A stretch of DNA of 64,000 nt. It comes from Agrococcus jejuensis (GTDB taxonomy: Bacteria; Actinomycetota; Actinomycetes; Actinomycetales; Microbacteriaceae). The stretch lies in contig NZ_VEFR01000002.1 in NCBI RefSeq assembly GCF_007679035.1, positions 537,245-601,244 on the forward strand, read 5' to 3'. The notes under the pieces are model-generated. The model searched no databases and was not told the origin of the DNA. It saw only the letters and a list, made by a program, of their open reading frames with translations. A program made the position numbers and the translations under genes. Shown here piece by piece: positions 23,163 through 31,296 of this stretch (positions within the stretch are counted from its first letter, which is position 1; each line of letters begins with the position of its first letter).

Positions 23163-23795
23163 TTGAGCACCCACGACATCCAGAACGAGTCCACGCCCGA
23201 GCCGCGCGACGAGCGCAGCTGCGAGCACACCCACGACGGCCACCCGCATGGCGAGCATCCGCACCGCGGACGCGAGCACCGCGGCCACGGCCGCACGGGC
23301 TTCGGCCCCCGCCGGCACGAGGGCTTCGGCCCCCGTCGCCACGGCTTCGGCCCCGACCGCACCGACGACGGCGAGCGCGACGAGCGCCGCCCCGTCGGGC
23401 GCGGCATGCACCCCGGCCGCGCGTTCGGCCGGCCCATCGGGCACGGCGGCCGGGGCTTCGGCCCGGGTCCGTTCGGCCGGGGTCCATTCGGCCAGGGCTT
23501 CGGCCCCGGTCGCGAGACCGAGGGCGAGCACGGCGAGCGGATGCGCGACGAGCGCACCGAGCACCGCGGAGCCCGCGGCCGTCAGCGCCGGCTCGACCGC
23601 CGCATCCTGCGCACCGCGCGCATCGTGGCGTTCGCCGAGCACCGCTCGGGCCGCGAGGCCGTCGAGCGCACGATGGCGGCGAGCGTGAGCCACGCCGACC
23701 ACGAGGCGACGATGCGCACCCTGCGCACCATCGCCCGAGCGGTGCGCGCCGAGCACCTGCCCGAGCGCGGCCACAGCCGACGCCACCAGGGCTGA
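23163..23795 (+). CDS. His/Gly/Arg-rich protein, divergent from marR
   Basis: 210 residues, TTG start at 23163 supported by AAGGAG 7 bases upstream. The N-terminal two thirds are low complexity: HTHDGHPHGEHPHRGREH is His-rich (possible metal binding) and is followed by GFGPRRHEGFGPRRHGFGP-type repeats and GRGFGPGPFGRGPFGQG. The last 70 residues form helices (RRILRTARIVAFAEHRSG, MRTLRTIARAVRAEHLP). Proteins of this kind are often found beside a MarR gene in Micrococcales; function unknown. A strong hairpin terminator follows. Confidence 0.75.
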   Translation: MSTHDIQNESTPEPRDERSCEHTHDGHPHGEHPHRGREHRGHGRTGFGPRRHEGFGPRRHGFGPDRTDDGERDERRPVGRGMHPGRAFGRPIGHGGRGFGPGPFGRGPFGQGFGPGRETEGEHGERMRDERTEHRGARGRQRRLDRRILRTARIVAFAEHRSGREAVERTMAASVSHADHEATMRTLRTIARAVRAEHLPERGHSRRHQG

Positions 23796-23805
23796 CCCAT
23801 CCAGC

Positions 23806-23839
23806 ACGAAGGGCCGCACCGCGAGGTGCGGCCCTTCGT
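23806..23839 (+). terminator. Hairpin terminator
   Basis: ACGAAGGGCCGCACC (23806-23820), loop GCGA, perfect complement 23825-23839; 10 bases after the His-rich gene's stop. The same stem-loop design (ACGAAGGG... GCGA ...CCCTTCGT) recurs at 27593. Confidence 0.85.
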
Positions 23840-23929
23840 CATGCACGAGGGAACGTGCGCGGATCCGGGTCCTCGCGACGCTGAGCGCCGCATGTCCCTG
23901 ACGTCGCGCACGTTCGTCAGACTGAGCGC

Positions 23930-24442
23930 ATGGACCCTGCGCCGATCACGAGCATCGAGCTGCTGCTCGACGCCGACGCCGAGGCCGCCGTGCGCGCGGA
24001 GTGGGATGCGCTGGCCGCGGCCGGGCTGTCGAGCATGGCGCCGCACGCGTCGCCGTCGAATCGACCACACGTCACGCTGCTCGCCCGTCGCGGCGGCGTC
24101 GCGCATCCGCTCGCCCTGCCCGACGACGCGCTGCCGGTGCCGCTCGTGCTCGGCGCGCCGCTGCTCTTCGGCGACGGCGACCGGCGCGTGCTCGTGCGGT
24201 CGGTCGTGCCGTCGGCGGCGCTGCTCGCGCTGCACGCGACCGTGCGGGATGCCGCGGGCGCGGGCGACGACGTCGACCACATGGCGCCGGGCACCTGGAC
24301 GCCGCACGTCACCCTCGCGCGACGCACGCGGCTCGCGGACCTCGAGCGCGCGCTGCCGCTCGTCGGCGCCGAGATCGCGTGCGAGGGCGTGGCGCTGCGC
24401 CGATGGGATGCCGGCACGCGCACGGTGACGGCGCTCTCGTAG
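23930..24442 (+). CDS. 2'-5' RNA ligase family (2H phosphoesterase) protein
   Basis: 170 residues carrying the two catalytic HxT motifs of the 2H superfamily: RPHVTLLARR near residue 48 and TPHVTLARRTRLADLERALP near residue 125. 2H proteins hydrolyse or ligate 2',5'- or cyclic phosphodiesters in RNA or nucleotides; the bacterial substrate here is unknown. CAGACT ends 6 bases before the ATG, a weak leaderless signature. The repeat element C begins 25 bases after the stop. Confidence 0.85.
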   Translation: MDPAPITSIELLLDADAEAAVRAEWDALAAAGLSSMAPHASPSNRPHVTLLARRGGVAHPLALPDDALPVPLVLGAPLLFGDGDRRVLVRSVVPSAALLALHATVRDAAGAGDDVDHMAPGTWTPHVTLARRTRLADLERALPLVGAEIACEGVALRRWDAGTRTVTALS

Positions 24443-24466
24443 CGGCGCAAGTCCGCGCGCGACGGG

Positions 24467-24647
24467 GCTCGATCGGTCCAGCTCTGGACCGGTCACGGCG
24501 GCCGCAGCTCGATTGGTCCAGTTCTGGACCAATCACGGCGACCGCAGCTCGATTGGTCCAGTTCTGGACCAATCGCCCGGGGCGGACCTACCGGAAGAGA
24601 CCAATCGCCGCACGAAGTGGCCAATGACCGCAGGAAGTGGCCGCTCG
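24467..24647. repeat. Intergenic element C: 40-bp tandem palindromes and GACCAAT words
   Basis: Three units with an exact 40-bp period begin at 24467, 24507 and 24547. Each holds a palindrome at 24471-24494, 24511-24534 and 24551-24574; arms of units 2 and 3 are GATTGGTCCAG / CTGGACCAATC around TT. In unit 1 one arm position is C opposite G where units 2 and 3 have T opposite A, a compensated change. Downstream are GACCAATCGCC words (24567, 24599) and GAAGTGGCC twice (24614, 24634), the second within ACCGCAGGAAGTGGCC. The region lies between convergent genes (24442 and 24695) and could also terminate both. Confidence 0.9.
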
Positions 24648-24694
24648 CGCGCAGGCGCTGGCCCGCCGCCCCCGAGGCGCGGCGGCACTCCCGC

Positions 24695-25291
24695 TCAGTC
24701 CTCCCGCGGCGCCGGGGGCACCGGCGTGAGGTGGAACGACGCGAACGAGCGGCTCGCCGTCGGACCGCGCTGGCCCTGGTAGCGATTCTTGTTGTCGCCG
24801 GTGCCGTAGGGGTGCTCCGACGGGCTCGTCAGCTGGAAGTAGCAGATCTGCCCGATCTTCATGCCGGGCCACAGCTTCACGGGCAGCGTCGACACGTTCG
24901 CCAGCTCGAGCGTCACGTGGCCCGAGAATCCGGGGTCGATGAAGCCCGCGGTCGAGTGCGTGAGCAGTCCGAGTCGGCCGAGCGACGACTTGCCCTCGAG
25001 CCTGGCGGCGACGTCGGCCGGCAGCGAGACGCGCTCGAACGTGGCGCCCAGCACGAACTCGCCGGGATGCAGGATGAACGCCTCCCCGTCGGGGGTGTCG
25101 ACGAGCCGGGTGAGCTCGGGCTGGTCGATCGACGGATCGATGAACGGGTACCGGTGGTTGTCGAACAGGCGGAACTGCCGATCGAGCCGCACGTCGACGC
25201 TCGAGGGCTGCACCATCGACGGGTCGAACGGGTCGAGGCCCAGGTCGCCGGAGTCCAGACGGGCACGGATGTCGCGGTCGCTGAGCAGCAC
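24695..25291 (-). CDS. dcd: dCTP deaminase / dUTPase (bifunctional type)
   Basis: 198 residues. [76 protein letters not shown] and [14 protein letters not shown] match actinobacterial DCD-DUT. The Ala/Gly after THST in the active loop is the form found in the mycobacterial bifunctional enzyme, which turns dCTP into dUMP in one step for thymidylate synthesis. GTG start; TAGGCT (complement of 25298-25303) lies 6 bases upstream. Confidence 0.95.
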   Translation of the reverse strand: MLLSDRDIRARLDSGDLGLDPFDPSMVQPSSVDVRLDRQFRLFDNHRYPFIDPSIDQPELTRLVDTPDGEAFILHPGEFVLGATFERVSLPADVAARLEGKSSLGRLGLLTHSTAGFIDPGFSGHVTLELANVSTLPVKLWPGMKIGQICYFQLTSPSEHPYGTGDNKNRYQGQRGPTASRSFASFHLTPVPPAPRED

Positions 25292-25330
25292 GGGTCGAGC
25301 CTATGCCGTGGCGCGCCCCGCATCCGAGCC

Positions 25331-25434
25331 GCCGACTGGTCGCTCGTGGTGGGGAATGGTCGCTCGTGGCAACCACTGGTGACCACTCGATCCCCACGAG
25401 CGACCAGTCGGCACCACCGATGACCGGTCACGGG
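25331..25434. repeat. Intergenic element D: long inverted repeat
   Basis: A perfect 19-bp inverted repeat, GCCGACTGGTCGCTCGTGG at 25331-25349 and its complement at 25394-25412. The 44-base interval repeats GGTCGCTCGTGG once more (25358-25369) and has ACTGGTGACCACT; GATGACCGGTCACGGG follows. It lies between the divergent dcd and 25482 genes, so it may also act as a regulatory region. Confidence 0.85.
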
Positions 25435-25481
25435 ATTGACGCCCGGGCGTCGAGCGCGGATGGTGGGTGCAGGAGGTCGCC

Positions 25482-25856
25482 ATGCCCGCATCCGTGCCCG
25501 GCAGTCCCGCGCCGAGGAGCCCGGGGCTCGCGCTGCTCGTCGAGCAGGTCGCTCGCGTCGTCGCGCGCGCTCGGGCGCAGCAGGGCGACGCAGCGGTGCA
25601 GGGGCGCGTCGACGAGGCGATCTCGCCCGAGGATGCGGCGACGGCCGCCCGCGTGCTGCGCACGCTCGGCCGCGAGCTCGGCGAGACGCCGCTCGACCTC
25701 GGCGCGCTCGATGCGCGCCTGCGGTCGATCGCCGGCGACGCCGCCGGCACCGGCGATGCTGCGACGGGCGAGACGCCCGTCGCCGAGCAGCCGAAGCCCG
25801 GCCGCCCCGTGCCGCCCACGGGCCTGCGGTCGGCAATGCGCGGTCGCCGCGGCTGA
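25482..25856 (+). CDS. Hypothetical helical protein
   Basis: 124 residues, soluble, Ala/Arg-rich. A helical core (LLVEQVARVVARARAQQGDA, EDAATAARVLRTLGRELG) is followed by a Pro-rich tail ending PPTGLRSAMRGRRG. AGGAGGT sits 6 bases before the ATG, supporting translation. No recognised domain; it converges with the DUF1206 gene. Confidence 0.6.
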   Translation: MPASVPGSPAPRSPGLALLVEQVARVVARARAQQGDAAVQGRVDEAISPEDAATAARVLRTLGRELGETPLDLGALDARLRSIAGDAAGTGDAATGETPVAEQPKPGRPVPPTGLRSAMRGRRG

Positions 25857-25880
25857 GGATCCCGACGCCGCGACGAGAGG

Positions 25881-26726
25881 TCAGCGCTTCGACGCCCAGA
25901 CGCCGCGCGCGATCGAGAAGACGCCGTACGCACCGAGGCCCAACCCCACGACGAGCAGCACCACCACGCCGAACGGCAGCTGCTGCAGCGACTTCAGCGC
26001 ATCGTCGAGCCCACCTGCCTGCGACGGGTCGTGCGCGAACGCCGCGGCGACGAACAGCACGCCGACGACAGCGATCGCGACGCCCTTCGCGACGTAGCCC
26101 ACGACGCCGAGCGCCGAGGCAGCCCGGCGAGCCGACGGCGGCGGCGAGATGTGCTTCTCGAACGATCGACGCACGCCCTGCACGACGAAGGCGACGCCGA
26201 TCGCGAGGATGCCGACGCCGACGATGCCGACGAGCACCTGCCCGAACGGCTGCGCCATGAGCTGCCCCGTCGCCGACTGCGCCTGCTGGTCGCCGTCGCT
26301 GCCGCCGCCGAGCGCCGTGCGGATGCCCGTGACCGCGACCGCCGCATAGGCGATGGCCTTGCCGATGCCCTTCGCGAGGGCCTTCGCTCCGTCGCTCGCC
26401 CGGTGCGCGATGCCCTCGAGCACCGCGAAGACCGCGAGCGCCAGCATCGCGATCGCGACGCCCCAGAGGGCCGCGACGCCGAACGGCGTCGCTGCGATCG
26501 CCTGCATCGCGCCGCCCTGATCGGCCGACCCTCCGCCGGCCCCGGCGGCGACGGCCACGACGATGCCGGCGAGCGCGAGGTGCACGACGCCGTTCGCGAC
26601 GTGCCCGACGCGGGCTCCGACGCGCATCCCCCTGCTCCGCTCGAGTCGGGATGCGTGCCGCTCGGCATCGCCTGCCGCACCCTTCGCAGCATCGGAGGCG
26701 CGGCGTACGTCATGTCGATCGACCAT
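25881..26726 (-). CDS. DUF1206 membrane protein
   Basis: 281 residues with six hydrophobic helices in three similar pairs, the DUF1206 arrangement: GARVGHVANGVVHLALAGIV, then GIGKAIAYAAVAVTGIRTAL, then GVVGYVAKGVAIAVVGVLFV, each pair following a GxVxxGxxH/A-like entry. A charged 40-residue N-terminus precedes. The family is widespread in actinobacteria and unassigned. The ATG at 26726 is 7 bases from TAGCGT (complement of 26734-26739), so the 24 extra codons upstream are not used. Confidence 0.88.
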   Translation of the reverse strand: MVDRHDVRRASDAAKGAAGDAERHASRLERSRGMRVGARVGHVANGVVHLALAGIVVAVAAGAGGGSADQGGAMQAIAATPFGVAALWGVAIAMLALAVFAVLEGIAHRASDGAKALAKGIGKAIAYAAVAVTGIRTALGGGSDGDQQAQSATGQLMAQPFGQVLVGIVGVGILAIGVAFVVQGVRRSFEKHISPPPSARRAASALGVVGYVAKGVAIAVVGVLFVAAAFAHDPSQAGGLDDALKSLQQLPFGVVVLLVVGLGLGAYGVFSIARGVWASKR

Positions 26727-26817
26727 GCGAACGACGCTAGCCAGCCCACGCCGGATGCGGCGAGGGGTGGCGCCGCCGCTCGCGCACGCGTATCGCATCG
26801 GTGCCGCCTGATGCTCA

Positions 26818-26868
26818 CAGCACGTCCAGGCAAGCGCCAGCGAGCGTCCAGCGGCACCTTCCTACGGT
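26818..26868 (+). promoter_or_regulatory. Promoter with 11-bp-phased CAG repeats
   Basis: CAG triplets at 26818, 26827, 26838 and 26849 (last three exactly 11 apart, each as CCAG), then 11 bases, then the -10 box TACGGT (26863-26868). The same ladder-to-box spacing occurs before the gene at 48263. Such phasing is typical of OmpR/PhoB-type response-regulator boxes. Confidence 0.5.
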
Positions 26869-26903
26869 GGAGACAGTCCCACCGCTCGAAGAGAGGCTCC
26901 TCC

Positions 26904-27581
26904 ATGCCCGCGCGCCGCGCTCCCCTGCTCGCCACCATCGTCGCCGCCGCGGCGCTCGGCCTCACCGCCTGCATCCCGTCGCCGCCCGCGGCACCGGCGG
27001 AGACGTCGCCTGCGACGACGGCCCCCGAGACGAGCGCGGCCCCCTCCGAGACCGAGGAGGCGGAGGAGCAGCCCGCGTCGGCCCCTGGCGAGGCCGCCGC
27101 CCCGGGCTCGGAGTTCGCGTTCGGCGAGTACGCGACCGTCGAGCTGCTGAACATCGACGACGAGCCGCAGCTCGTGGAGATGACGGTGACGGGCGTGCGC
27201 ACCGGCTCGGTCGCCGACTTCGAGGCCGCGGGCCTCGACCAGGAGTTCCTCGACCAGCTCGAGGGCTACACGCCGCTGTACGTCGACGTCGAGGTGCGCC
27301 AGGTCGCGCCGATGACGGCCGCGCTCGAGTACGAGTCGGTGTACATCGACTTCGGCGGCCTCGACCAGGCCGACCGCGCCCTGCAGGACATCTCGATCTT
27401 CGGCTCCTTCGAGCCCTGCGACACGGCCTCGATCGATCCCGACTTCGACTCCGGCACGCCGCACACGACGTGCTTCATCGTCGGCACGGCGGGCGGCGAC
27501 GAGCTGGCCGGCGTCAGCTACGCCCCGTACGACACGGTCTACGACGACTACGACGGCGAGCCGCTCGTCTGGCGTCCGTAG
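26904..27581 (+). CDS. Lipoprotein of unknown family
   Basis: 225 residues. Signal with lipobox LGLTAC near residue 22, then a Thr/Glu/Ala/Pro-rich linker of 45 residues and a compact acidic beta domain (EYATVELLNIDDEPQLVEMT, YTPLYVDVEVRQVAPMTAAL, EYESVYIDFGGLDQADRAL) with a Cys pair (EPCDTA, TTCFI) and a Tyr/Asp-rich end. No family recognised. AGAGAGG is 7 bases before the ATG. The promoter has the 11-bp CAG ladder shared with the DUF805 gene at 48263. Terminator follows directly. Confidence 0.82.
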   Translation: MPARRAPLLATIVAAAALGLTACIPSPPAAPAETSPATTAPETSAAPSETEEAEEQPASAPGEAAAPGSEFAFGEYATVELLNIDDEPQLVEMTVTGVRTGSVADFEAAGLDQEFLDQLEGYTPLYVDVEVRQVAPMTAALEYESVYIDFGGLDQADRALQDISIFGSFEPCDTASIDPDFDSGTPHTTCFIVGTAGGDELAGVSYAPYDTVYDDYDGEPLVWRP

Positions 27582-27592
27582 TCCGGTGCAGC

Positions 27593-27626
27593 ACGAAGGG
27601 GTCGCCCGCGAGGGCGACCCCTTCGT
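27593..27626 (+). terminator. Hairpin terminator
   Basis: ACGAAGGGGTCGCCC (27593-27607), loop GCGA, perfect complement 27612-27626, 11 bases after the lipoprotein stop. Confidence 0.85.
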
Positions 27627-27721
27627 CGTGTCCGGCTGGCCCCGGGACACGTGCGGCGGATCGGATGCCCCCATGCAGCCGATCCGCCGCGCTCACGCGG
27701 CGCGACGAGCGCGCCACAGGC

Positions 27722-28270
27722 TCAGCGCGTCTGGCCGGTGTGCTGCCCCTCGGAGATCTCCTCGATCGTCTTCGCGTTGAACGCGGGCAGGTCGTCGGGG
27801 GTGCGGCTCGACGTGAGTCCCTGGTCGACGACGACCTCCTCGTCGACCCACTCGGCGCCGGCGTTGATCAGATCGGTGCGCAGGCTGGGGAAGCTCGTCA
27901 TGCGGCGGCCCCGCACGGCGTCGGCCTCCGTGAGGATCCAGGCGCCGTGGCAGATGACCGAGACCGGCTTGTGCTGGTCGAAGAACGCGCCCGCGAACGC
28001 GACGGATGCGGCGTCGAGCCGCAGGTGGTCGGCGTTGCCGGTGCCGCCGGGCAGCACGAGCGCGTCGAAGTCGGCGGCGTCGGCGGCCGATGCGGCGAGG
28101 TCGACGGTCTGCACGTGACCGTTCTTGCCCTCGACGGATCCCTCCTTGGGGCTCACGAGCGTCGCCGTCGCGCCCTCGCCGGTCACGGCGTCCCAGGGGC
28201 TCGTGAGCTCCGAGTCCTCGAAGCCGTCGGTGAGCAGGAACGCGACCTTCTTGCCGTCGAGCTGCGCCAT
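27722..28270 (-). CDS. DJ-1/PfpI family protein (type 1 glutamine amidotransferase-like)
   Basis: 182 residues. The nucleophile elbow is VSVICHGAWILTEAD; the acidic partner is in LLTDGFEDSELTSPWDAV; LVLPGGTGNADHLRLD is the usual beta-alpha segment. This group includes PfpI/YhbO-like general stress proteins with deglycase or peptidase claims. The 182-residue length is normal. It faces away from the paaJ promoter region. Confidence 0.9.
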   Translation of the reverse strand: MAQLDGKKVAFLLTDGFEDSELTSPWDAVTGEGATATLVSPKEGSVEGKNGHVQTVDLAASAADAADFDALVLPGGTGNADHLRLDAASVAFAGAFFDQHKPVSVICHGAWILTEADAVRGRRMTSFPSLRTDLINAGAEWVDEEVVVDQGLTSSRTPDDLPAFNAKTIEEISEGQHTGQTR

Positions 28271-28421
28271 GGTGTGCCTCCAGATGATTCGGTGATGTGC
28301 GGTGCCTCCACGCTAGGAACGGGCGGAGGTGGTTCGCGCGGCCTTGACACCGGTTCGCTCTCGGCGATGCGGTGGGCCACGCTGCGACGGCGTCGGCTGG
28401 CACGGCGCCGACCCCGTGCGC

Positions 28422-28449
28422 TAGCATTCCTGAACGAACGGTCAGGAAT
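28422..28449 (+). promoter_or_regulatory. Promoter and TetR/PaaR-type operator of the paaJFHZ operon
   Basis: -10 box TAGCAT (28422-28427) runs into the palindrome CCTGAACGAACGGTCAGG (28429-28446), which extends by ATT/AAT on both sides (28426-28449) with two mismatched pairs. It covers the expected transcription start, so a bound repressor would block initiation. A related palindrome sits before paaA at 44215-44232. Confidence 0.65.
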
Positions 28450-28492
28450 TCGCGACCCCGCGCATCCGGCCCCGATTCGTCGAGGAGGACGG

Positions 28493-29680
28493 ATGCCCGA
28501 GGCGTACCTCGTGGGTGGCGTGCGCACGCCGGTCGGCCGCTACGGCGGGGCCCTCGCATCCGTGCGGCCCGACGACCTCGCGGCCCTCGTCGTGGGCGAG
28601 GCCGTGCGGCGCGCGGGCATCGACGGCTCGGCGGTCGACGAGGTCATCCTCGGCGCCGCGAACCAGGCGGGCGAGGACAACCGCAACGTCGCGCGCATGG
28701 CCGTGCTGCTCGCGGGGCTGCCCGACGACGTGCCCGGCATCACCGTCAACCGCCTGTGCGCCTCCGGCATGTCGGCCATCCAGCTCGCGTCGCAGGCGAT
28801 CCGCGCCGGCGACGCCGACCTCGTCGTCGCGGGCGGCGTCGAGTCGATGACCCGCGCGCCGTGGGTGCAGGCGAAGCCCGAGCGGGCATGGGCGAAGCCC
28901 GGCGACGCGTTCGACACGTCGATCGGCTGGCGCTTCACGAACCCGCGGCTCGCAGCGCGGGACAAGGCCGTCTTCACGATGCCCGAGACGGCCGAGGAGG
29001 TCGCGCGCGTCGACGGCATCACGCGTGCGGACGCGGATGCGTTCGCCGTGCGCTCGCACGAGCGGGCGATCGCCGCGATCGACGCCAGCCGGTTCGCCGA
29101 CGAGATCGTGGCGGTGCCGACGAAGGCGGGCGACGTGTCGGTCGACGAGGGTCCGCGCCGCGACACGTCGGTCGAGACGCTCGCGGGACTGCGCCCCGTC
29201 GTCGCGGGCGGCTCGGTCGTGACGGCGGGCAACGCGTCGTCGCTCAACGACGGCGCCTCGGCGATCGTCGTCGCGAGCGCCGAGGCCATCGAGCGCTACG
29301 GGCTCACGCCGCGCGCCCGCATCGTCTCGGCCGTGAGCGCCGCGCTCGAGCCCGAGATCATGGGCCTCGGCCCCGTGCCCGCCACCAGGAAGGCGCTCGA
29401 GCGCGCCGGGCTGACGATCGGCGACATCGGCGCCGTCGAGCTCAACGAGGCGTTCGCGTCGCAGGGCCTCGCGTGCATCCGTCGTCTGGGGCTCGACGAG
29501 TCGATCGTGAACGCCGACGGCGGTGCGATCGCGCTCGGGCATCCCCTCGGCTCGTCGGGCTGCCGCATCGTCGTGACGCTGCTCGGCCGCATGGAGCGCG
29601 AGGGCGTCGACCGCGGCCTCGCCACGATGTGCGTCGGCGTCGGCCAGGGCACGGCGATGATCCTGGAGCGGGTGCGATGA
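28493..29680 (+). CDS. paaJ: 3-oxoadipyl-CoA / 3-oxo-5,6-dehydrosuberyl-CoA thiolase
   Basis: 395 residues, thiolase family. The acyl-accepting Cys is in TVNRLCASGMSAIQLASQAI, followed by AGGVESMTRAPW, VELNEAFASQGLAC, GGAIALGHPLGSSGCRI and the second active-site Cys in TMCVGVGQGTAM. In phenylacetate degradation PaaJ cleaves acetyl-CoA twice, after ring opening and at the last step. First gene of a tight paaJFHZ operon (ATGA overlaps) under the palindrome at 28426. Strong GAGGAGG site before the ATG. PcaF-type activity alone is possible, but the context favours PaaJ. Confidence 0.92.
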   Translation: MPEAYLVGGVRTPVGRYGGALASVRPDDLAALVVGEAVRRAGIDGSAVDEVILGAANQAGEDNRNVARMAVLLAGLPDDVPGITVNRLCASGMSAIQLASQAIRAGDADLVVAGGVESMTRAPWVQAKPERAWAKPGDAFDTSIGWRFTNPRLAARDKAVFTMPETAEEVARVDGITRADADAFAVRSHERAIAAIDASRFADEIVAVPTKAGDVSVDEGPRRDTSVETLAGLRPVVAGGSVVTAGNASSLNDGASAIVVASAEAIERYGLTPRARIVSAVSAALEPEIMGLGPVPATRKALERAGLTIGDIGAVELNEAFASQGLACIRRLGLDESIVNADGGAIALGHPLGSSGCRIVVTLLGRMEREGVDRGLATMCVGVGQGTAMILERVR

Positions 29681-30414
29681 CCGCCGGCGCCCTGCGCGTC
29701 GAGCGCCACGACGCCTACGTGCTCGCGACCCTCGACCGGCCCGAGCGGCGCAACGCCATCGACCAGGCCACGATCGACGACCTGCACGCGCTGTGCGCCG
29801 AGCTCGAGGCGAGCCCTGCGCCGCTCGTCCTCGCCGGCGCCGGCGGCGTCTTCGCGGGCGGCGCCGACATCGCGCAGCTGCGCGACCGGCGCGCCGACGA
29901 CGCGCTGCGCGGCATCAACGCCACCGCGTTCGCGCGCGTGCACGCGCTGCCCATGCCGGTCATCGCGGCGCTCGAGGGCTTCGCGCTCGGCGGCGGCGCC
30001 GAGCTGGCCTTCGCCGCCGACATCCGCTTCGCCTCCCCCACGCTGCGGCTCGGCAACCCCGAGCCCGGCCTCGGCATCCTGGCCGCCGCGGGCGCGACGT
30101 GGCGCCTGCCCGAGATCGCAGGCCACGGCGTCGCCGCCGACCTGCTGCTCACCGCGCGCATCGTGGATGCCGACGAGGCGCTGCGGCTCGGCATCGTGTC
30201 GCGCGTCGTCGACGACCCGCTCGCCGAGGCCATCGCGGCCGCCGAGCAGATCGCGAGCCTCGACGCGCTCGCGATCCAGGCCACGAAGCGCGCCCTCGCG
30301 GCGCCGCGCGCCGAGCATCCCCGCATCGACTGCGAGGAGCAGGCCGTGCTGTTCGAGAGCCCCGAGAAGGAGCGACGGATGACCGAGTTCCTCGAGCGGA
30401 AGGCGCGGCGATGA
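29677..30414 (+). CDS. paaF: 2,3-dehydroadipyl-CoA hydratase (enoyl-CoA hydratase)
   Basis: 245 residues, crotonase fold. The oxyanion-hole segments are GGVFAGGADIAQLRDR and LEGFALGGGAELAFAADIRF; the catalytic Glu region is NPEPGLGILAAAGATWRLPE. PaaF hydrates 2,3-dehydroadipyl-CoA to 3-hydroxyadipyl-CoA. Its ATG overlaps the paaJ stop (29677-29680) and its own stop overlaps paaH, so translation is coupled. Which of the two crotonases in the window is PaaF and which PaaG rests on position and similarity. Confidence 0.88.
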   Translation: MTAGALRVERHDAYVLATLDRPERRNAIDQATIDDLHALCAELEASPAPLVLAGAGGVFAGGADIAQLRDRRADDALRGINATAFARVHALPMPVIAALEGFALGGGAELAFAADIRFASPTLRLGNPEPGLGILAAAGATWRLPEIAGHGVAADLLLTARIVDADEALRLGIVSRVVDDPLAEAIAAAEQIASLDALAIQATKRALAAPRAEHPRIDCEEQAVLFESPEKERRMTEFLERKARR

Positions 30415-31259
30415 GCCGGGTCCCCGCGCGCGTCGGCGTGCTCGGCGGCGGACGCATGGGAGCGGGCATCGCGCACGCGTTCGTGCTCGCCGGCGCCGAG
30501 GTCACGGTCGTCGAGCGCGATGCGGATGCGGCTGCCGGCGCCCGCGAGCGCGTGGAGCAGGCGATCGACGGCTCGCTCGCGCGCGGCCTCGACGCCGACC
30601 GCGGCGCGCTCGCCGCCGCGCTGACGACCGCGACCGACGCAGCCGCGTTCGCAGGCTGCGGCCTCGTGATCGAGGCCGTGCCCGAGGATCCGACGCTCAA
30701 GGCGGCGGCCCTCGCCCGCGCCGAGGCGGCGATCGACGAGTCTGCCGTGCTCGCCACGAACACGTCGTCGATCGGCATCGCCTCGCTCGCCGAGCCCCTC
30801 GCGCGTCCGCACCGCTTCGTGGGTCTGCACTTCTTCAACCCCGTGCCCGCGTCGCGTCTCGTCGAGGTCGTCGTCGGCGACGCGACCGACGCCGACGTCG
30901 TGACCGCAGCCCAGGCCTGGGTCGAGGCGCTCGGCAAGGCCGCGGTCACGGTGCGCGACTCCCCCGGGTTCGCCTCCAGCCGCCTCGGCGTCATGCTGGG
31001 CCTCGAGGCCATCCGCATGCTCGAGGAGGGCGTCGCGTCGGCCGCCGACATCGATGCCGCCATGGAGCTGGGCTACCGCCACCCCATGGGCCCGCTGCAG
31101 ACGACCGACGTCGTCGGGCTCGACGTGCGCCTCGGCATCGCCGAGCAGCTCGAGGCCGAGCTCGGCCCGCGCTTCGCGCCGCCCGCGCTGCTGCGGCGGA
31201 TGGTCGCCGAGGGGCGACTGGGCCGCAAGAGCGGCAGCGGCTTCTACGACTACGACTGA
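30411..31259 (+). CDS. paaH: 3-hydroxyadipyl-CoA dehydrogenase
   Basis: 282 residues. NAD site VGVLGGGRMGAGIAHAFVLA with VVERD at the end of the second strand; the catalytic His-Glu pair lies in LHFFNPVPASRLVEVV, and DSPGFASSRLGVMLGLEAIR plus GYRHPMGPLQTTDVVGLD belong to the C-terminal dimer domain. It oxidises 3-hydroxyadipyl-CoA to 3-oxoadipyl-CoA, which PaaJ then cleaves. ATGA overlap with paaF; 37 bases before paaZ. Confidence 0.92.
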   Translation: MSRVPARVGVLGGGRMGAGIAHAFVLAGAEVTVVERDADAAAGARERVEQAIDGSLARGLDADRGALAAALTTATDAAAFAGCGLVIEAVPEDPTLKAAALARAEAAIDESAVLATNTSSIGIASLAEPLARPHRFVGLHFFNPVPASRLVEVVVGDATDADVVTAAQAWVEALGKAAVTVRDSPGFASSRLGVMLGLEAIRMLEEGVASAADIDAAMELGYRHPMGPLQTTDVVGLDVRLGIAEQLEAELGPRFAPPALLRRMVAEGRLGRKSGSGFYDYD

Positions 31260-31296
31260 CGGCCGCTCGCGGCCGAGGACCACTGGAAGGACGACG

